Source of the DNA: a virus
Length of the DNA: 25,392 bases
Reading direction: 5' to 3' (one strand)
IMG/VR virus record: IMGVR_UViG_3300046467_001286
Span: 1 to 25,392 of that record
Positions 8,266 to 14,399 of the stretch are shown piece by piece. Under the pieces are notes generated by a model that was given only the letters and a program-made list of their open reading frames with translations, did not search any database and was not told the origin of the DNA. How positions within the stretch are numbered: position 1 is the stretch's first letter; every line of letters begins with the position of its first letter. The translations under genes and the position numbers were made by a program.

Positions 8266-8920
8266 CGGATTTTTACTTACTGGCGAAGCTATAAAAAAGC
8301 TGCGCGCGGATCACATCACGCTAAAAAACTTGGTGCGCCGTTTGGAATCTATGGTTTCAAATATACGGCCCAACCTAGCGAGGGAAGACAGCGTATTGGT
8401 AAAGGTTACCGAGGAAATAGAGGGGCGAACAACAACAACCCTGGGTAAAGGTAAAGCAGATATCCAAAATATCGACCTAGACACAGAAAATATTGCAACG
8501 TATTCAGATGCAACAGAAGTCAAAACAGCAGGAGCGGCGCCGACAAACCGAAACATTGACGTTTACAATGATTCATTAATTCCGATTCCTCTAGATTCTA
8601 TTATCAGGGTTTCCCGTAACTATCGCAGCGCGGCCTGGATGCCGGATATGGAAACACAAACGGCGATAGCTAAAACTAGTTTGGGGATAAATGCACGAGT
8701 AGACGTAACCTCCGAGGGCGTTACAACTTCCGCGCCGGGTAGCGCTACAGTTACAATATATTATATAAACAGCACTGGTAATTTAGAGGATACAGAAAAC
8801 ACAGTCACAGCCTATAACCTAGCGGGCGCAGCTATTGCGGCTAATGCTTGGATCACTATTAAGCGCGTCGAGGGTTCTAACTTCTGGGTTGTAGATATGG
8901 AAGACTGTGGGCCGGAATGA
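8258..8920 (+). CDS. Probable structural (tail-tip accessory) protein, unknown
   Basis: This 220-residue protein begins with a helical, basic segment (EAIKKLRADHITLKNLVRRLESMVSNIRP) that could form a coiled coil and trimerise. Beta-rich sequence follows: GRTTTTLGKGKADIQNIDLD, DSLIPIPLDSIIRVSRNYRS, ATVTIYYINSTGNLED, AAIAANAWITIKRVEGSNFW. The helix-then-beta layout fits a fibre-associated or tip protein. In DNA it overlaps the previous gene by 8 bases and the next by 4 (ATGA). I do not recognise a family. The position inside the tail cassette is the main evidence for a virion role. Confidence 0.7.
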   Translation: MPNGFLLTGEAIKKLRADHITLKNLVRRLESMVSNIRPNLAREDSVLVKVTEEIEGRTTTTLGKGKADIQNIDLDTENIATYSDATEVKTAGAAPTNRNIDVYNDSLIPIPLDSIIRVSRNYRSAAWMPDMETQTAIAKTSLGINARVDVTSEGVTTSAPGSATVTIYYINSTGNLEDTENTVTAYNLAGAAIAANAWITIKRVEGSNFWVVDMEDCGPE

Positions 8921-9633
8921 CTGGCATCACAAAAAATGGCCCCGGTTGCACCTGTTGTCAACCAGTGGAAGAATGCTGCACACATTGCGATCCAACCTAT
9001 AACGATGATATCGATGCGACGTTTGAGGGTTTTGGGGATGCCGCTGATTGTGATAATTGCGATTTTTTAAACCAAACGTTTACCCTACAATGCCCAACTA
9101 CTACGGGCGGGGTTTGTCTCGCGGCGGCTACTGAAAATTATCCTGCAAACTATGTTGAGGGTGTTCGCTGTTATTGGGGCGTTATATTTGATGGTTACAT
9201 AGGTGATAGGTTATGCAGTATCGTAACCGTCGATGAGCCAACTGGTTACACAATCACGAAAACGTTCTCCTGGTCTGGTTTGTTATTGGCAAAATATAAA
9301 ATTGATGATGGCGTAGATGAGTCTAGTTTCTGGCGGTTGCATATTGGTTATGAAATGAAAGTATCAGTAACAGAAATAATTTTAGATACCGAAGGTAACC
9401 CGGTGGAGCGCGGTAGTTATGCTAGGAAATGCGACGATTTTTATTATGATTTTGAACTAAATGAATGGCCGAGCAGGTGTAATTTATCCGTTGCGGATAC
9501 GTTTATAAAGACAGAGAACATAGGTGAAATAAGTGCAACATACCCGGAATTTGCGGGGCCATTTGTTACCGGCACAACTAGTTTTGCTGATTGGTGCGAT
9601 GAGTCCGGGACTGTGGAAGTAGAGGCAGCGTAA
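8917..9633 (+). CDS. Cysteine-rich tail-region protein, unknown
   Basis: This 238-residue protein has a dense cysteine cluster at its N-terminus. Within the first ~70 residues are CTCC, ECCTHCD, DCDNCDF and a further C, followed by scattered cysteines to the end (CYWG, CSIV, KCDD, CNLS, WCDES). The rest is aromatic, acidic and beta-like (TITKTFSWSGLLLAKYKIDDGVDESSFWRL). The N-terminal CxCC..CC..C pattern resembles metal-binding knuckles, but no standard zinc-finger spacing is clear. Its start overlaps the upstream stop (ATGA), and it is followed 3 bases later by another Cys-rich protein. A virion surface or assembly role is inferred from position only. Confidence 0.7.
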   Translation: MTGITKNGPGCTCCQPVEECCTHCDPTYNDDIDATFEGFGDAADCDNCDFLNQTFTLQCPTTTGGVCLAAATENYPANYVEGVRCYWGVIFDGYIGDRLCSIVTVDEPTGYTITKTFSWSGLLLAKYKIDDGVDESSFWRLHIGYEMKVSVTEIILDTEGNPVERGSYARKCDDFYYDFELNEWPSRCNLSVADTFIKTENIGEISATYPEFAGPFVTGTTSFADWCDESGTVEVEAA

Positions 9634-9636
9634 AGT

Positions 9637-10632
9637 ATGCAATGTATCTGGCAAGAAAACACGAAGGGCGTCTGTTGTGTTAACTGCGGCCATAATAAAC
9701 GCCGGGCCAGCTATCGTAAATGCTCGTTGCGTAAAGGGCTAGGGGATTCCATAGCCGGTTTTACATCGGCGATGGGTATTAAAAAATGCTCTGGATGCCG
9801 TAGCCGCCAGGGTACATTAAATAAAAAGTTTTCTACCCCAGCGTTTAAAAATGCCCGGTTGATTCCAACGGTGGAGCTAGTACACCAGGCCGTTAGATTT
9901 TGTGACCAAGTACCGCCGGAAATAGATGCCGTTTGTGGGGTTCCTAGATCCGGTATGATACCCGCCAGCGTGATAGCCGCTCATTTACATTTACCGTTAT
10001 ATAGCATTGATAAAAACCGCTATGTTACCAACGTCGGATATGGCCAACGGTTTAAGGCAACACCGGAGCCGCGGCGGTTTCTATTCGTAGATGATACCGT
10101 AGCAAGTGGGGCCGCTATGCGGCGGCTAGAGGCGTTTAAAGGCGTTACGGCGGCGATCTATGTAAATCCCAGGGCTAAGAATAAGCCGGATATATACGGC
10201 GCGGAATTAGAATTACCGCATTTGTTACAGTGGAATCTATTCAATAGCGGCTACGTTAGCCGTATGGCGTTTGATATGGATGGTGTCATTTGTCACGATA
10301 TGCCGTTTTCTAATCCGCTAGAGGTTGCCAAGCCGTACAACCTACCACGGCGGGCCGAGTTACCAGCGATCATCACCGGCCGGCTAGAATCGGATAGAGG
10401 CGTAACGGAAACCTGGTTAAAGCGTTTCGGGATCCAATGCAAACGGTTGATAATGTTTCCTGGTAGCGATGCGGATAGAATGAAACCCCGCGCTATTAGT
10501 GATTATAAAGCAGCGGCATTTATAAAATTAGAATTAGATTGGTTTGTAGAGTCTTGCCCCGTACAGGCCGGCGAAATTGCCGAGCGAACAGGGGCCTGGG
10601 TTATTTGTGCCGCTAACGGGGAGGTTTATTAA
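9637..10632 (+). CDS. Fusion: Cys-rich knuckle + phosphoribosyltransferase + HAD-like domain
   Basis: This 331-residue protein has three modules. Residues 1-65 hold cysteines (C3, C13, C14, C17, C29, C51, C54) around KGLGDSIAGFTSAMGI and KKCSGCRSRQ..LN, a short module found in phage tail-end proteins. Residues ~75-205 look like a type I phosphoribosyltransferase. GVPRSGMIPASVIA fits the N-terminal substrate loop, and FLFVDDTVASGAAM is the PRPP-binding loop with the paired acids D152/D153. Residues ~208-331 look HAD-like: DMDGVICHD (D213, D215) is motif I and IITGR is motif II. The usual motif IV acid pair is not visible (FVES instead). Such a pairing could link phosphoribosylation to dephosphorylation of one metabolite. 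Substrate and site of action are unknown. It starts 3 bases after the preceding gene. Confidence 0.82.
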   Translation: MQCIWQENTKGVCCVNCGHNKRRASYRKCSLRKGLGDSIAGFTSAMGIKKCSGCRSRQGTLNKKFSTPAFKNARLIPTVELVHQAVRFCDQVPPEIDAVCGVPRSGMIPASVIAAHLHLPLYSIDKNRYVTNVGYGQRFKATPEPRRFLFVDDTVASGAAMRRLEAFKGVTAAIYVNPRAKNKPDIYGAELELPHLLQWNLFNSGYVSRMAFDMDGVICHDMPFSNPLEVAKPYNLPRRAELPAIITGRLESDRGVTETWLKRFGIQCKRLIMFPGSDADRMKPRAISDYKAAAFIKLELDWFVESCPVQAGEIAERTGAWVICAANGEVY

Positions 10633-10890
10633 ATGGGACGTAAAAAGAGAATACGAAACAGTGACGGTAAATTGGTGATGGTCCCGGTGGATTCTAAAAA
10701 GGAGTCGAAGCGAGCCGGCAAAGTTGATATAATTTTGGCTAAAGCAGAATTAAGTAAGGCCAAAGCCGAGAAACGTAAATGGTTGGTGTTGCTAATTGCC
10801 ATTGGGCTAGGGGCATATTTTGTTCTATCCAGTGGTGCAGGTAGTAGCGCTTTAAATATTATCAAGGGTTTTTTACCAGGGGGTGAATGA
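10633..10890 (+). CDS. Small single-pass membrane protein, possible lysis function
   Basis: This 85-residue protein has a highly basic N-terminus (GRKKRIRNSDGK), a lysine/alanine-rich helix, and one membrane segment at about residues 49-66 (WLVLLIAIGLGAYFVLSS). A short glycine-rich end follows. A strong ribosome site (GGGGAGG) precedes ATG 10633, which abuts the previous stop. It opens a run of three small membrane proteins, the best candidates for a holin cassette. It could equally be a virion membrane or ejection protein. No family is recognised. Confidence 0.72.
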   Translation: MGRKKRIRNSDGKLVMVPVDSKKESKRAGKVDIILAKAELSKAKAEKRKWLVLLIAIGLGAYFVLSSGAGSSALNIIKGFLPGGE

Positions 10891-11096
10891 TGTTCAAGGA
10901 AATACTTGCAGCTTTTAAAAGCAAGCGTACTGTTGTGGCTCTGCTAACCTGTTTTTTCGCAACTATTAATGCGCAGCTATCCGAACCGCTAATAGATGCG
11001 GAGCTATTAAACAAGCTGGTTATAATTATTACGGGGCTTATTGTGGGCGATTCATTACGCCCGGTTGCTAAGAGGGAAACGCCCCCTAGTGAGTGA
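10887..11096 (+). CDS. Small membrane protein, holin-like
   Basis: This 69-residue protein shows two hydrophobic segments, residues ~15-30 (RTVVALLTCFFATINA) and ~42-56 (LNKLVIIITGLIVGDSL). A polar loop separates them, and the C-terminus is charged (RPVAKRETPPSE). Small size, few membrane segments and a charged tail are the features of class II-like holins. Holins are too diverse to assign from this alone. The start overlaps the previous gene (ATGATG; either ATG 10887 or 10890 can serve). No endolysin is recognisable nearby, which weakens the assignment. Confidence 0.72.
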   Translation: MMFKEILAAFKSKRTVVALLTCFFATINAQLSEPLIDAELLNKLVIIITGLIVGDSLRPVAKRETPPSE

Positions 11097-11343
11097 AGAT
11101 ATAAAAGATTTACAAAAGCATATGCAGCGGATCGAAATTAAGGTCGAACAGGTATTGACCGAACTACAACCGATTTGCAAATTGCACCGGGGTAATGGTA
11201 AACCGGGTTTAGATGTCCGCGTTTCCGTAGCAGAAACAGAATTAGAGGACGTTAAATCATCAACACGGTGGGCGTTACGTACAGCGGTAACGGCTATTAT
11301 TGGCGCGTTGTCGTCAGTTGTTTTATATTTGTTAAAAAAATAA
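11089..11343 (+). CDS. XhlA-like small coiled-coil membrane protein
   Basis: Starting from GTG 11089, which overlaps the previous gene by 8 bases, this gives 84 residues. Residues 1-25 form an amphipathic helix (SEDIKDLQKHMQRIEIKVEQVL), followed by a polar middle. A single C-terminal membrane segment (ALRTAVTAIIGALSSVVLYLL) ends in KK. This layout is that of hemolysin XhlA-like or holin-associated proteins. A longer reading from TTG 11041 adds 16 residues but lies wholly inside the previous gene and is less likely. An anti-host or virion membrane role cannot be excluded. Confidence 0.68.
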   Translation: MSEDIKDLQKHMQRIEIKVEQVLTELQPICKLHRGNGKPGLDVRVSVAETELEDVKSSTRWALRTAVTAIIGALSSVVLYLLKK

Positions 11344-11355
11344 CTAAGATTGCGC

Positions 11356-11385
11356 TTGCAAAACGCCGAAGGATTGTAGTAAGCT
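11356..11385 (+). promoter_or_regulatory. Possible promoter for the CsrA/recombination operon
   Basis: TTGCAA (11356-11361) and TAAGCT (11380-11385) are separated by 18 bases, between the lysis-candidate genes and the gene starting at 11437. The -35 resembles that of the stronger promoter at 19458, but the -10 is poor. The predicted transcript would begin close to the ACGAAGTT elements at 11392 and 11404. Confidence 0.3.
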
Positions 11386-11391
11386 ACCCCC

Positions 11392-11425
11392 ACGAAGTTT
11401 CAAACGAAGTTAAATTTATCAGAGG
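11392..11425 (+). promoter_or_regulatory. Leader element with repeated ACGAAGTT and copied csrA-end sequence
   Basis: ACGAAGTTT at 11392 and AAACGAAGTTAAA at 11402-11414 lie 23-45 bases before ATG 11437. The 13-base form recurs exactly at 19501-19513. The following TTTATCAGAGGGA contains the ribosome site and also occurs at the end of csrA (12172-12184), again joined to AAACGAAGT, with 5 fewer bases between. A regulatory role is inferred. Confidence 0.5.
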
Positions 11426-11436
11426 GAGCAAACGGG

Positions 11437-12030
11437 ATGTTTGCATTTACGGAAAGCCCACGCTGGGTAACTGTTCCAATACCGGAGCAAATAGGCAAGG
11501 ACGCCAACACCTACGCAAAAATACAAGCGCAGGAATACCAGGCTAATTACGTCGGCCGCCAAAACGATTACGCATCTATTCTATTAGATTGCGTTTGCGG
11601 TTGGGCGTTTTCTAAGTGGTGCAACGCCGAGCATTTATGGCATGATCCAAACTACCTGGATGATAACGATATTGATTGCATCTTAGATTTTAAGGATGTA
11701 GGGCTAACGCCGGTTGTTATTGTGCCGAGGTATTTACAGGGCGTGATAGATTCCCCTGGAGGGTTGCGTATATCGCATTGGCGGTTAAGCGTAGAGGAAC
11801 CAAACTATTATATAGCGGCTAGTTTTAGCGGCCATAGCGTAACGTTTTACGGTGCGGCGTTGAAGTACGATATTCTAGGCAGTTCGCATATATTCGAGGC
11901 GCGGCCGCTTATCTACGATGTACCAGAAGCCGAATTAAATTTATCAATGGGCTGGTTTGCGAAATACGCCGTTAAAACAAATGAACCGCAAGAAACGTTT
12001 TACAATATCTTTGATGAGGAGTTGCAATAG
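11437..12030 (+). CDS. Unknown protein upstream of csrA
   Basis: This 197-residue soluble protein belongs to no family I recognise. It has a helical N-terminal third (EQIGKDANTYAKIQAQEYQANYVGRQNDYASILLD) and a central DDNDIDCILDFKDVGLTPVVIVPRY. It continues with beta strands (YYIAASFSGHSVTFYGAALKYDIL) and ends in an acidic tail (NIFDEELQ). The D.....LDFK segment followed by a strand is loosely like a PD-(D/E)XK nuclease core, but the acid/lysine spacing is not convincing. It opens the operon with CsrA, Sak4-like ATPase and SSB. Ribosome site AGAGGGA precedes ATG 11437, and its stop abuts the csrA start. A nucleic-acid role is inferred only from neighbours. Confidence 0.7.
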   Translation: MFAFTESPRWVTVPIPEQIGKDANTYAKIQAQEYQANYVGRQNDYASILLDCVCGWAFSKWCNAEHLWHDPNYLDDNDIDCILDFKDVGLTPVVIVPRYLQGVIDSPGGLRISHWRLSVEEPNYYIAASFSGHSVTFYGAALKYDILGSSHIFEARPLIYDVPEAELNLSMGWFAKYAVKTNEPQETFYNIFDEELQ

Positions 12031-12228
12031 ATGGCGTTAGCACTAACCAGGAAACTAGGAAACCAAATATTGATTGGTGATGATATTATCATCACGGTTA
12101 AAAAATTAAAGGCGTCTAGCGTAATATTAAGCGTTGACGCCCCCAGAAACGTTAGGATTTTACGAAACGAAGTTTATCAGAGGGATTTAGACAATGCGAA
12201 AATTAAAAGCAAAAACGCCAGTAGGTAA
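12031..12228 (+). CDS. csrA: CsrA/RsmA-family translational regulator
   Basis: This 65-residue protein aligns along its length with bacterial CsrA, a dimeric RNA-binding repressor that recognises A(N)GGA motifs in leaders. The LTRK start corresponds to the LTRR of E. coli CsrA, and IGDDIIITV to its second strand region. VILSVDAPRNVRILRNEVYQR matches the core with the APK..VHREEIYQR end. The key RNA contacts are retained: R7 (equivalent of R6), K8 (conservative for R7) and R45 (equivalent of R44). The tail is longer and basic. ATG 12031 follows the upstream stop directly. AGGAG at 12017-12021 fits both a ribosome site and a CsrA-type site, so autoregulation is plausible. The gene overlaps the downstream ATPase by 35 bases. 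Confidence 0.93.
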   Translation: MALALTRKLGNQILIGDDIIITVKKLKASSVILSVDAPRNVRILRNEVYQRDLDNAKIKSKNASR

Positions 12229-13063
12229 AGATATACCCGCTAAGATTATTCTAAGCGGCGACGCCGGAGTAGGGAAAACGTGGTTCTCTCTTGATTTCCC
12301 TAGCTGCTATTATATCGATATCGAAGGTAGCGCCGAACGTAGCCATTATTCTGAAAAGTTAGCCGCCGGCGGTGGTGCTTATTTCGGGCGCGATGACGGT
12401 AGCCATGATTTTGAAACGGTATTGAATGAAATAATTACCCTGGCAACGGTTGAGCATGATTATAAAACCGTTGTTATTGATAGTTTTACAGAGCTATATA
12501 ATACAGCGGCGGCAATTGCGGAATTGAGGGTTGGCAACGATTACGGCAAAGATAAAAAAGAGGCCAACAAACCAACCCGGCAATTATTGCTATGGTTATC
12601 TAAATTAAATTTAACTGTGATTCTCATTTGCCACTCGGCCGATAAATGGGGCAAGGATGCCAAGGGTGAACAATCCGTAATAGATACGACTTACGACGGC
12701 TATAAGAGTCTAAAATTCAAGTTAGATTTGTGGGTAGAAATGCAATTGCAGGGGAACACCAGACGCGGCCGAGTACGCAAAAGCCGTTTACCAGGGTTTC
12801 CCATTGGCGAAACGTTTGATTTAACCTATAGCGAATTTGCCAACCGCTACGGGGTGGATCTATTAAACGCTACCAGGGAAAAAGTACATAAGATAGCGGG
12901 CGCGGAACAGGCCAGCAATCTAATTATGCTATGCCGTGATGCAGGGATACCGACAAAAACCCAACAAGGTTGGTGTAATAAAGCCGGGGTTGAATCGCTA
13001 GAATTATTACCGCCGGATAACCTGCAAGCGTGTATAGAGTATGCAAAGGGCCGGATAGCATGA
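12194..13063 (+). CDS. Sak4-like RecA-fold ATPase, phage recombination
   Basis: This 289-residue ATPase belongs to the phage nucleotide-binding (AAA_24/Sak4-like) group, RecA-fold proteins that promote single-strand annealing. Walker A is GDAGVGKT at residues 22-29. The Walker B strand is TVVIDSFTEL with D96, and a sensor-like LICHS follows near residue 145. The N-terminal strand CYYIDIEGSAERS is also typical. The C-terminal ~70 residues (IAGAEQASNLIMLCRDAGIP) are helical. Its ATG lies within csrA behind AGAGGGA (12179-12185), so csrA codons supply the ribosome site. An SSB-like gene lies just downstream, the usual Sak4 partner. A replication role, such as helicase loading, is the main alternative. 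Confidence 0.85.
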   Translation: MRKLKAKTPVGKDIPAKIILSGDAGVGKTWFSLDFPSCYYIDIEGSAERSHYSEKLAAGGGAYFGRDDGSHDFETVLNEIITLATVEHDYKTVVIDSFTELYNTAAAIAELRVGNDYGKDKKEANKPTRQLLLWLSKLNLTVILICHSADKWGKDAKGEQSVIDTTYDGYKSLKFKLDLWVEMQLQGNTRRGRVRKSRLPGFPIGETFDLTYSEFANRYGVDLLNATREKVHKIAGAEQASNLIMLCRDAGIPTKTQQGWCNKAGVESLELLPPDNLQACIEYAKGRIA

Positions 13064-13308
13064 GATCAACCAGAAAAATGATTGACGTTTGCAAGGCCTC
13101 TACCCAGATTTACGAATTGGGCGAAGCGTTAAACGGGCAGACATTAAAACAAATACGACTAACCGTCTGGCATTGTGCCGGCGTAAAACTTGGATGGGAA
13201 ACTTTAACAAAACTATGTTATTTACACGGAGTAAAAATCAGATGGAATTTAAACCAGAGGATGCAGGAGCAGGCATATTACCGGATGGGGAATACAGTTA
13301 CGAGGTAG
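13060..13308 (+). CDS. Small protein between ATPase and SSB, unknown
   Basis: From ATG 13060, in a four-base overlap with the ATPase stop (ATGA), this frame is open for 82 residues. It runs 67 bases into the SSB-like gene. It has a helical look with a possible helix-turn-helix segment (LTVWHCAGVKLGWETLTKLC) and a basic C-terminus. It explains the otherwise empty 178 bases between the two neighbours, and ATGA coupling is common in this genome. The long overlap with the SSB gene and the lack of a recognised family keep confidence moderate. Confidence 0.55.
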   Translation: MRSTRKMIDVCKASTQIYELGEALNGQTLKQIRLTVWHCAGVKLGWETLTKLCYLHGVKIRWNLNQRMQEQAYYRMGNTVTR

Positions 13309-13706
13309 TCACCAGCGAGGACACAATAAGCAAATTCAATGATGGCGAAGAACAGATACAGTTGAATTTGCGGATATTCCACGACGGCGGGCAACTACTT
13401 TTGAATGCGTGGTTATCGCCATCCAAGACATGGAAAATAAAACAATTTGCTTACTCGGTTGGGTTGGTTGACCGTTTTGAGGCCGGAACATTAACGGCTG
13501 CTGATTGCTTGGATAAGGCCGGCAAACTAAAGCTAGGAAACTACGAGGACAAAACCGGGACAACCCGCAACAGCGTTTTTAAATATCTAGAAACTGACAG
13601 TTTCGGTTTTATAAAAACCAGTACCGACGATGTCAAAGACGCATTGAAAACGTTCAAAGCTACGGCCAAAGTGGAGTCAGAATTACCGGACGATATGCCA
13701 TTTTAA
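13242..13706 (+). CDS. Single-stranded DNA-binding protein, DUF669-like
   Basis: This 154-residue protein from ATG 13242 (CGGAG ~10 bases upstream) ends in SELPDDMPF. That is the acidic-aromatic tip by which SSB proteins recruit partners. The body is OB-fold-like: GEYSYEVVTSEDTISKFNDG, QIQLNLRIFHDGGQLLLNAWL, then KIKQFAYSVGLVDRFEAGTL and a GKLKLGNYEDKTGTTRNSVFKYL strand pair. This follows the DUF669 phage SSB layout (DGEY...V......S......L.L.L......L...L). It would coat single strands made during replication and work with the Sak4-like ATPase upstream. A longer frame upstream reads through the overlapping small gene and has no good ribosome site. Confidence 0.82.
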   Translation: MEFKPEDAGAGILPDGEYSYEVVTSEDTISKFNDGEEQIQLNLRIFHDGGQLLLNAWLSPSKTWKIKQFAYSVGLVDRFEAGTLTAADCLDKAGKLKLGNYEDKTGTTRNSVFKYLETDSFGFIKTSTDDVKDALKTFKATAKVESELPDDMPF

Positions 13707-13738
13707 GTAACTGAATCTATTGTTTAAGAGGAGCAATG

Positions 13739-14299
13739 ATGATTTTATTAGAGCGGGAAAAACTTGTAATCGTTACGCCACCCCATACGGGTAGCGGGGC
13801 ATTGCATCGGATATTATGCAAAGCGGATATAGGCGGGATATGGGTTAATGGCCCAAACCCGGACGGCGGGATAGATCACCATTACGGGGCTATCCATCAG
13901 GGCTGGAAACATGACGGCTACAGCGTAATCTTATTAATCCGGGAACCGTACGCACGGAAATACGGTTTGTACAAACACTATATTTGGTGGTTGGAAAAAC
14001 AGGGATTAACGGCCGATGTTCCGTACAGTAAATATCTAGATAAACCCCCAGGGCATTATATGCACCAGGAAACGCAGTTACAGTTTTACCGGCGTAATGA
14101 TTTAGAGGGTTGCAAGATTGTAACCACCGCTGAAATAGATGATGTTTTAGCGTTTGAATATGATATAGAAATCCGGCCGGCGTTCGATCACACGGCGCTA
14201 TTTAGCGGTGAAAATCCGGTGGTGTTAGATCACCCATATTTTAAAACGGATGATTGGACGGCCGAGGTAAACTTTTGGAAATATTCCGGCAGCATTTAG
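13739..14299 (+). CDS. Sulfotransferase-like protein 1
   Basis: This 186-residue protein resembles PAPS-dependent sulfotransferases. Strand EKLVIVTPPHTGSGAL (residues ~7-22) is like the 5'-phosphosulfate loop (P-K-T-G-T/S), here PHTGSG. ILLIREPYARKYGLYKHY (residues ~64-81) is like the 3'-phosphate region (R.PY.R..S.Y), with G in place of the usual Ser. A histidine-rich segment (IDHHYGAIHQGW) lies between and could be catalytic. It is shorter than typical sulfotransferases (~250-300). AAGAGGAG is 5 bases before ATG 13739; ATG 13736 is also possible. A diverged paralogue starts at 15972. Two terminators follow the stop, so it ends the transcript. The acceptor is unknown, and catalysis is inferred from two motifs only. 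Confidence 0.65.
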   Translation: MILLEREKLVIVTPPHTGSGALHRILCKADIGGIWVNGPNPDGGIDHHYGAIHQGWKHDGYSVILLIREPYARKYGLYKHYIWWLEKQGLTADVPYSKYLDKPPGHYMHQETQLQFYRRNDLEGCKIVTTAEIDDVLAFEYDIEIRPAFDHTALFSGENPVVLDHPYFKTDDWTAEVNFWKYSGSI

Positions 14300-14310
14300 C
14301 GGCCGGGGTT

Positions 14311-14345
14311 AACCGTTGTGCAGACTCTCGACGCAGCGGTTTTTT
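14311..14345 (+). terminator. Intrinsic terminator after sulfotransferase-like gene 1
   Basis: AACCG (14311-14315) pairs with CGGTT (14337-14341). The stem extends inward (TG..GC with GCAG, with one wobble and one bulge), and the T-run is 14340-14345. It is weaker than the second hairpin a few bases downstream; the two form a tandem pair. Confidence 0.55.
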
Positions 14346-14350
14346 GGGAT

Positions 14351-14385
14351 CCCCTGGCCGGAGTGTTTCCGGCTGGGGGTTTTTT
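14351..14385 (+). terminator. Strong intrinsic terminator
   Basis: CCCCTGGCCGGA (14351-14362) pairs with TCCGGCTGGGGG (14368-14379) as a 12-bp stem with two G-T wobbles and a 5-base loop. TTTTTT (14380-14385) follows. It separates the recombination operon from the replication gene starting at 14400, so the initiator transcript either reads through or needs another promoter. Confidence 0.85.
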
Positions 14386-14399
14386 ATAGGGGATACGAT

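Noticed and set aside
14316-14399. Upstream extension of the replication initiator frame
   Set aside because: It would run through two terminator hairpins; ATG 14400 has its own ribosome site and gives the natural N-terminus.
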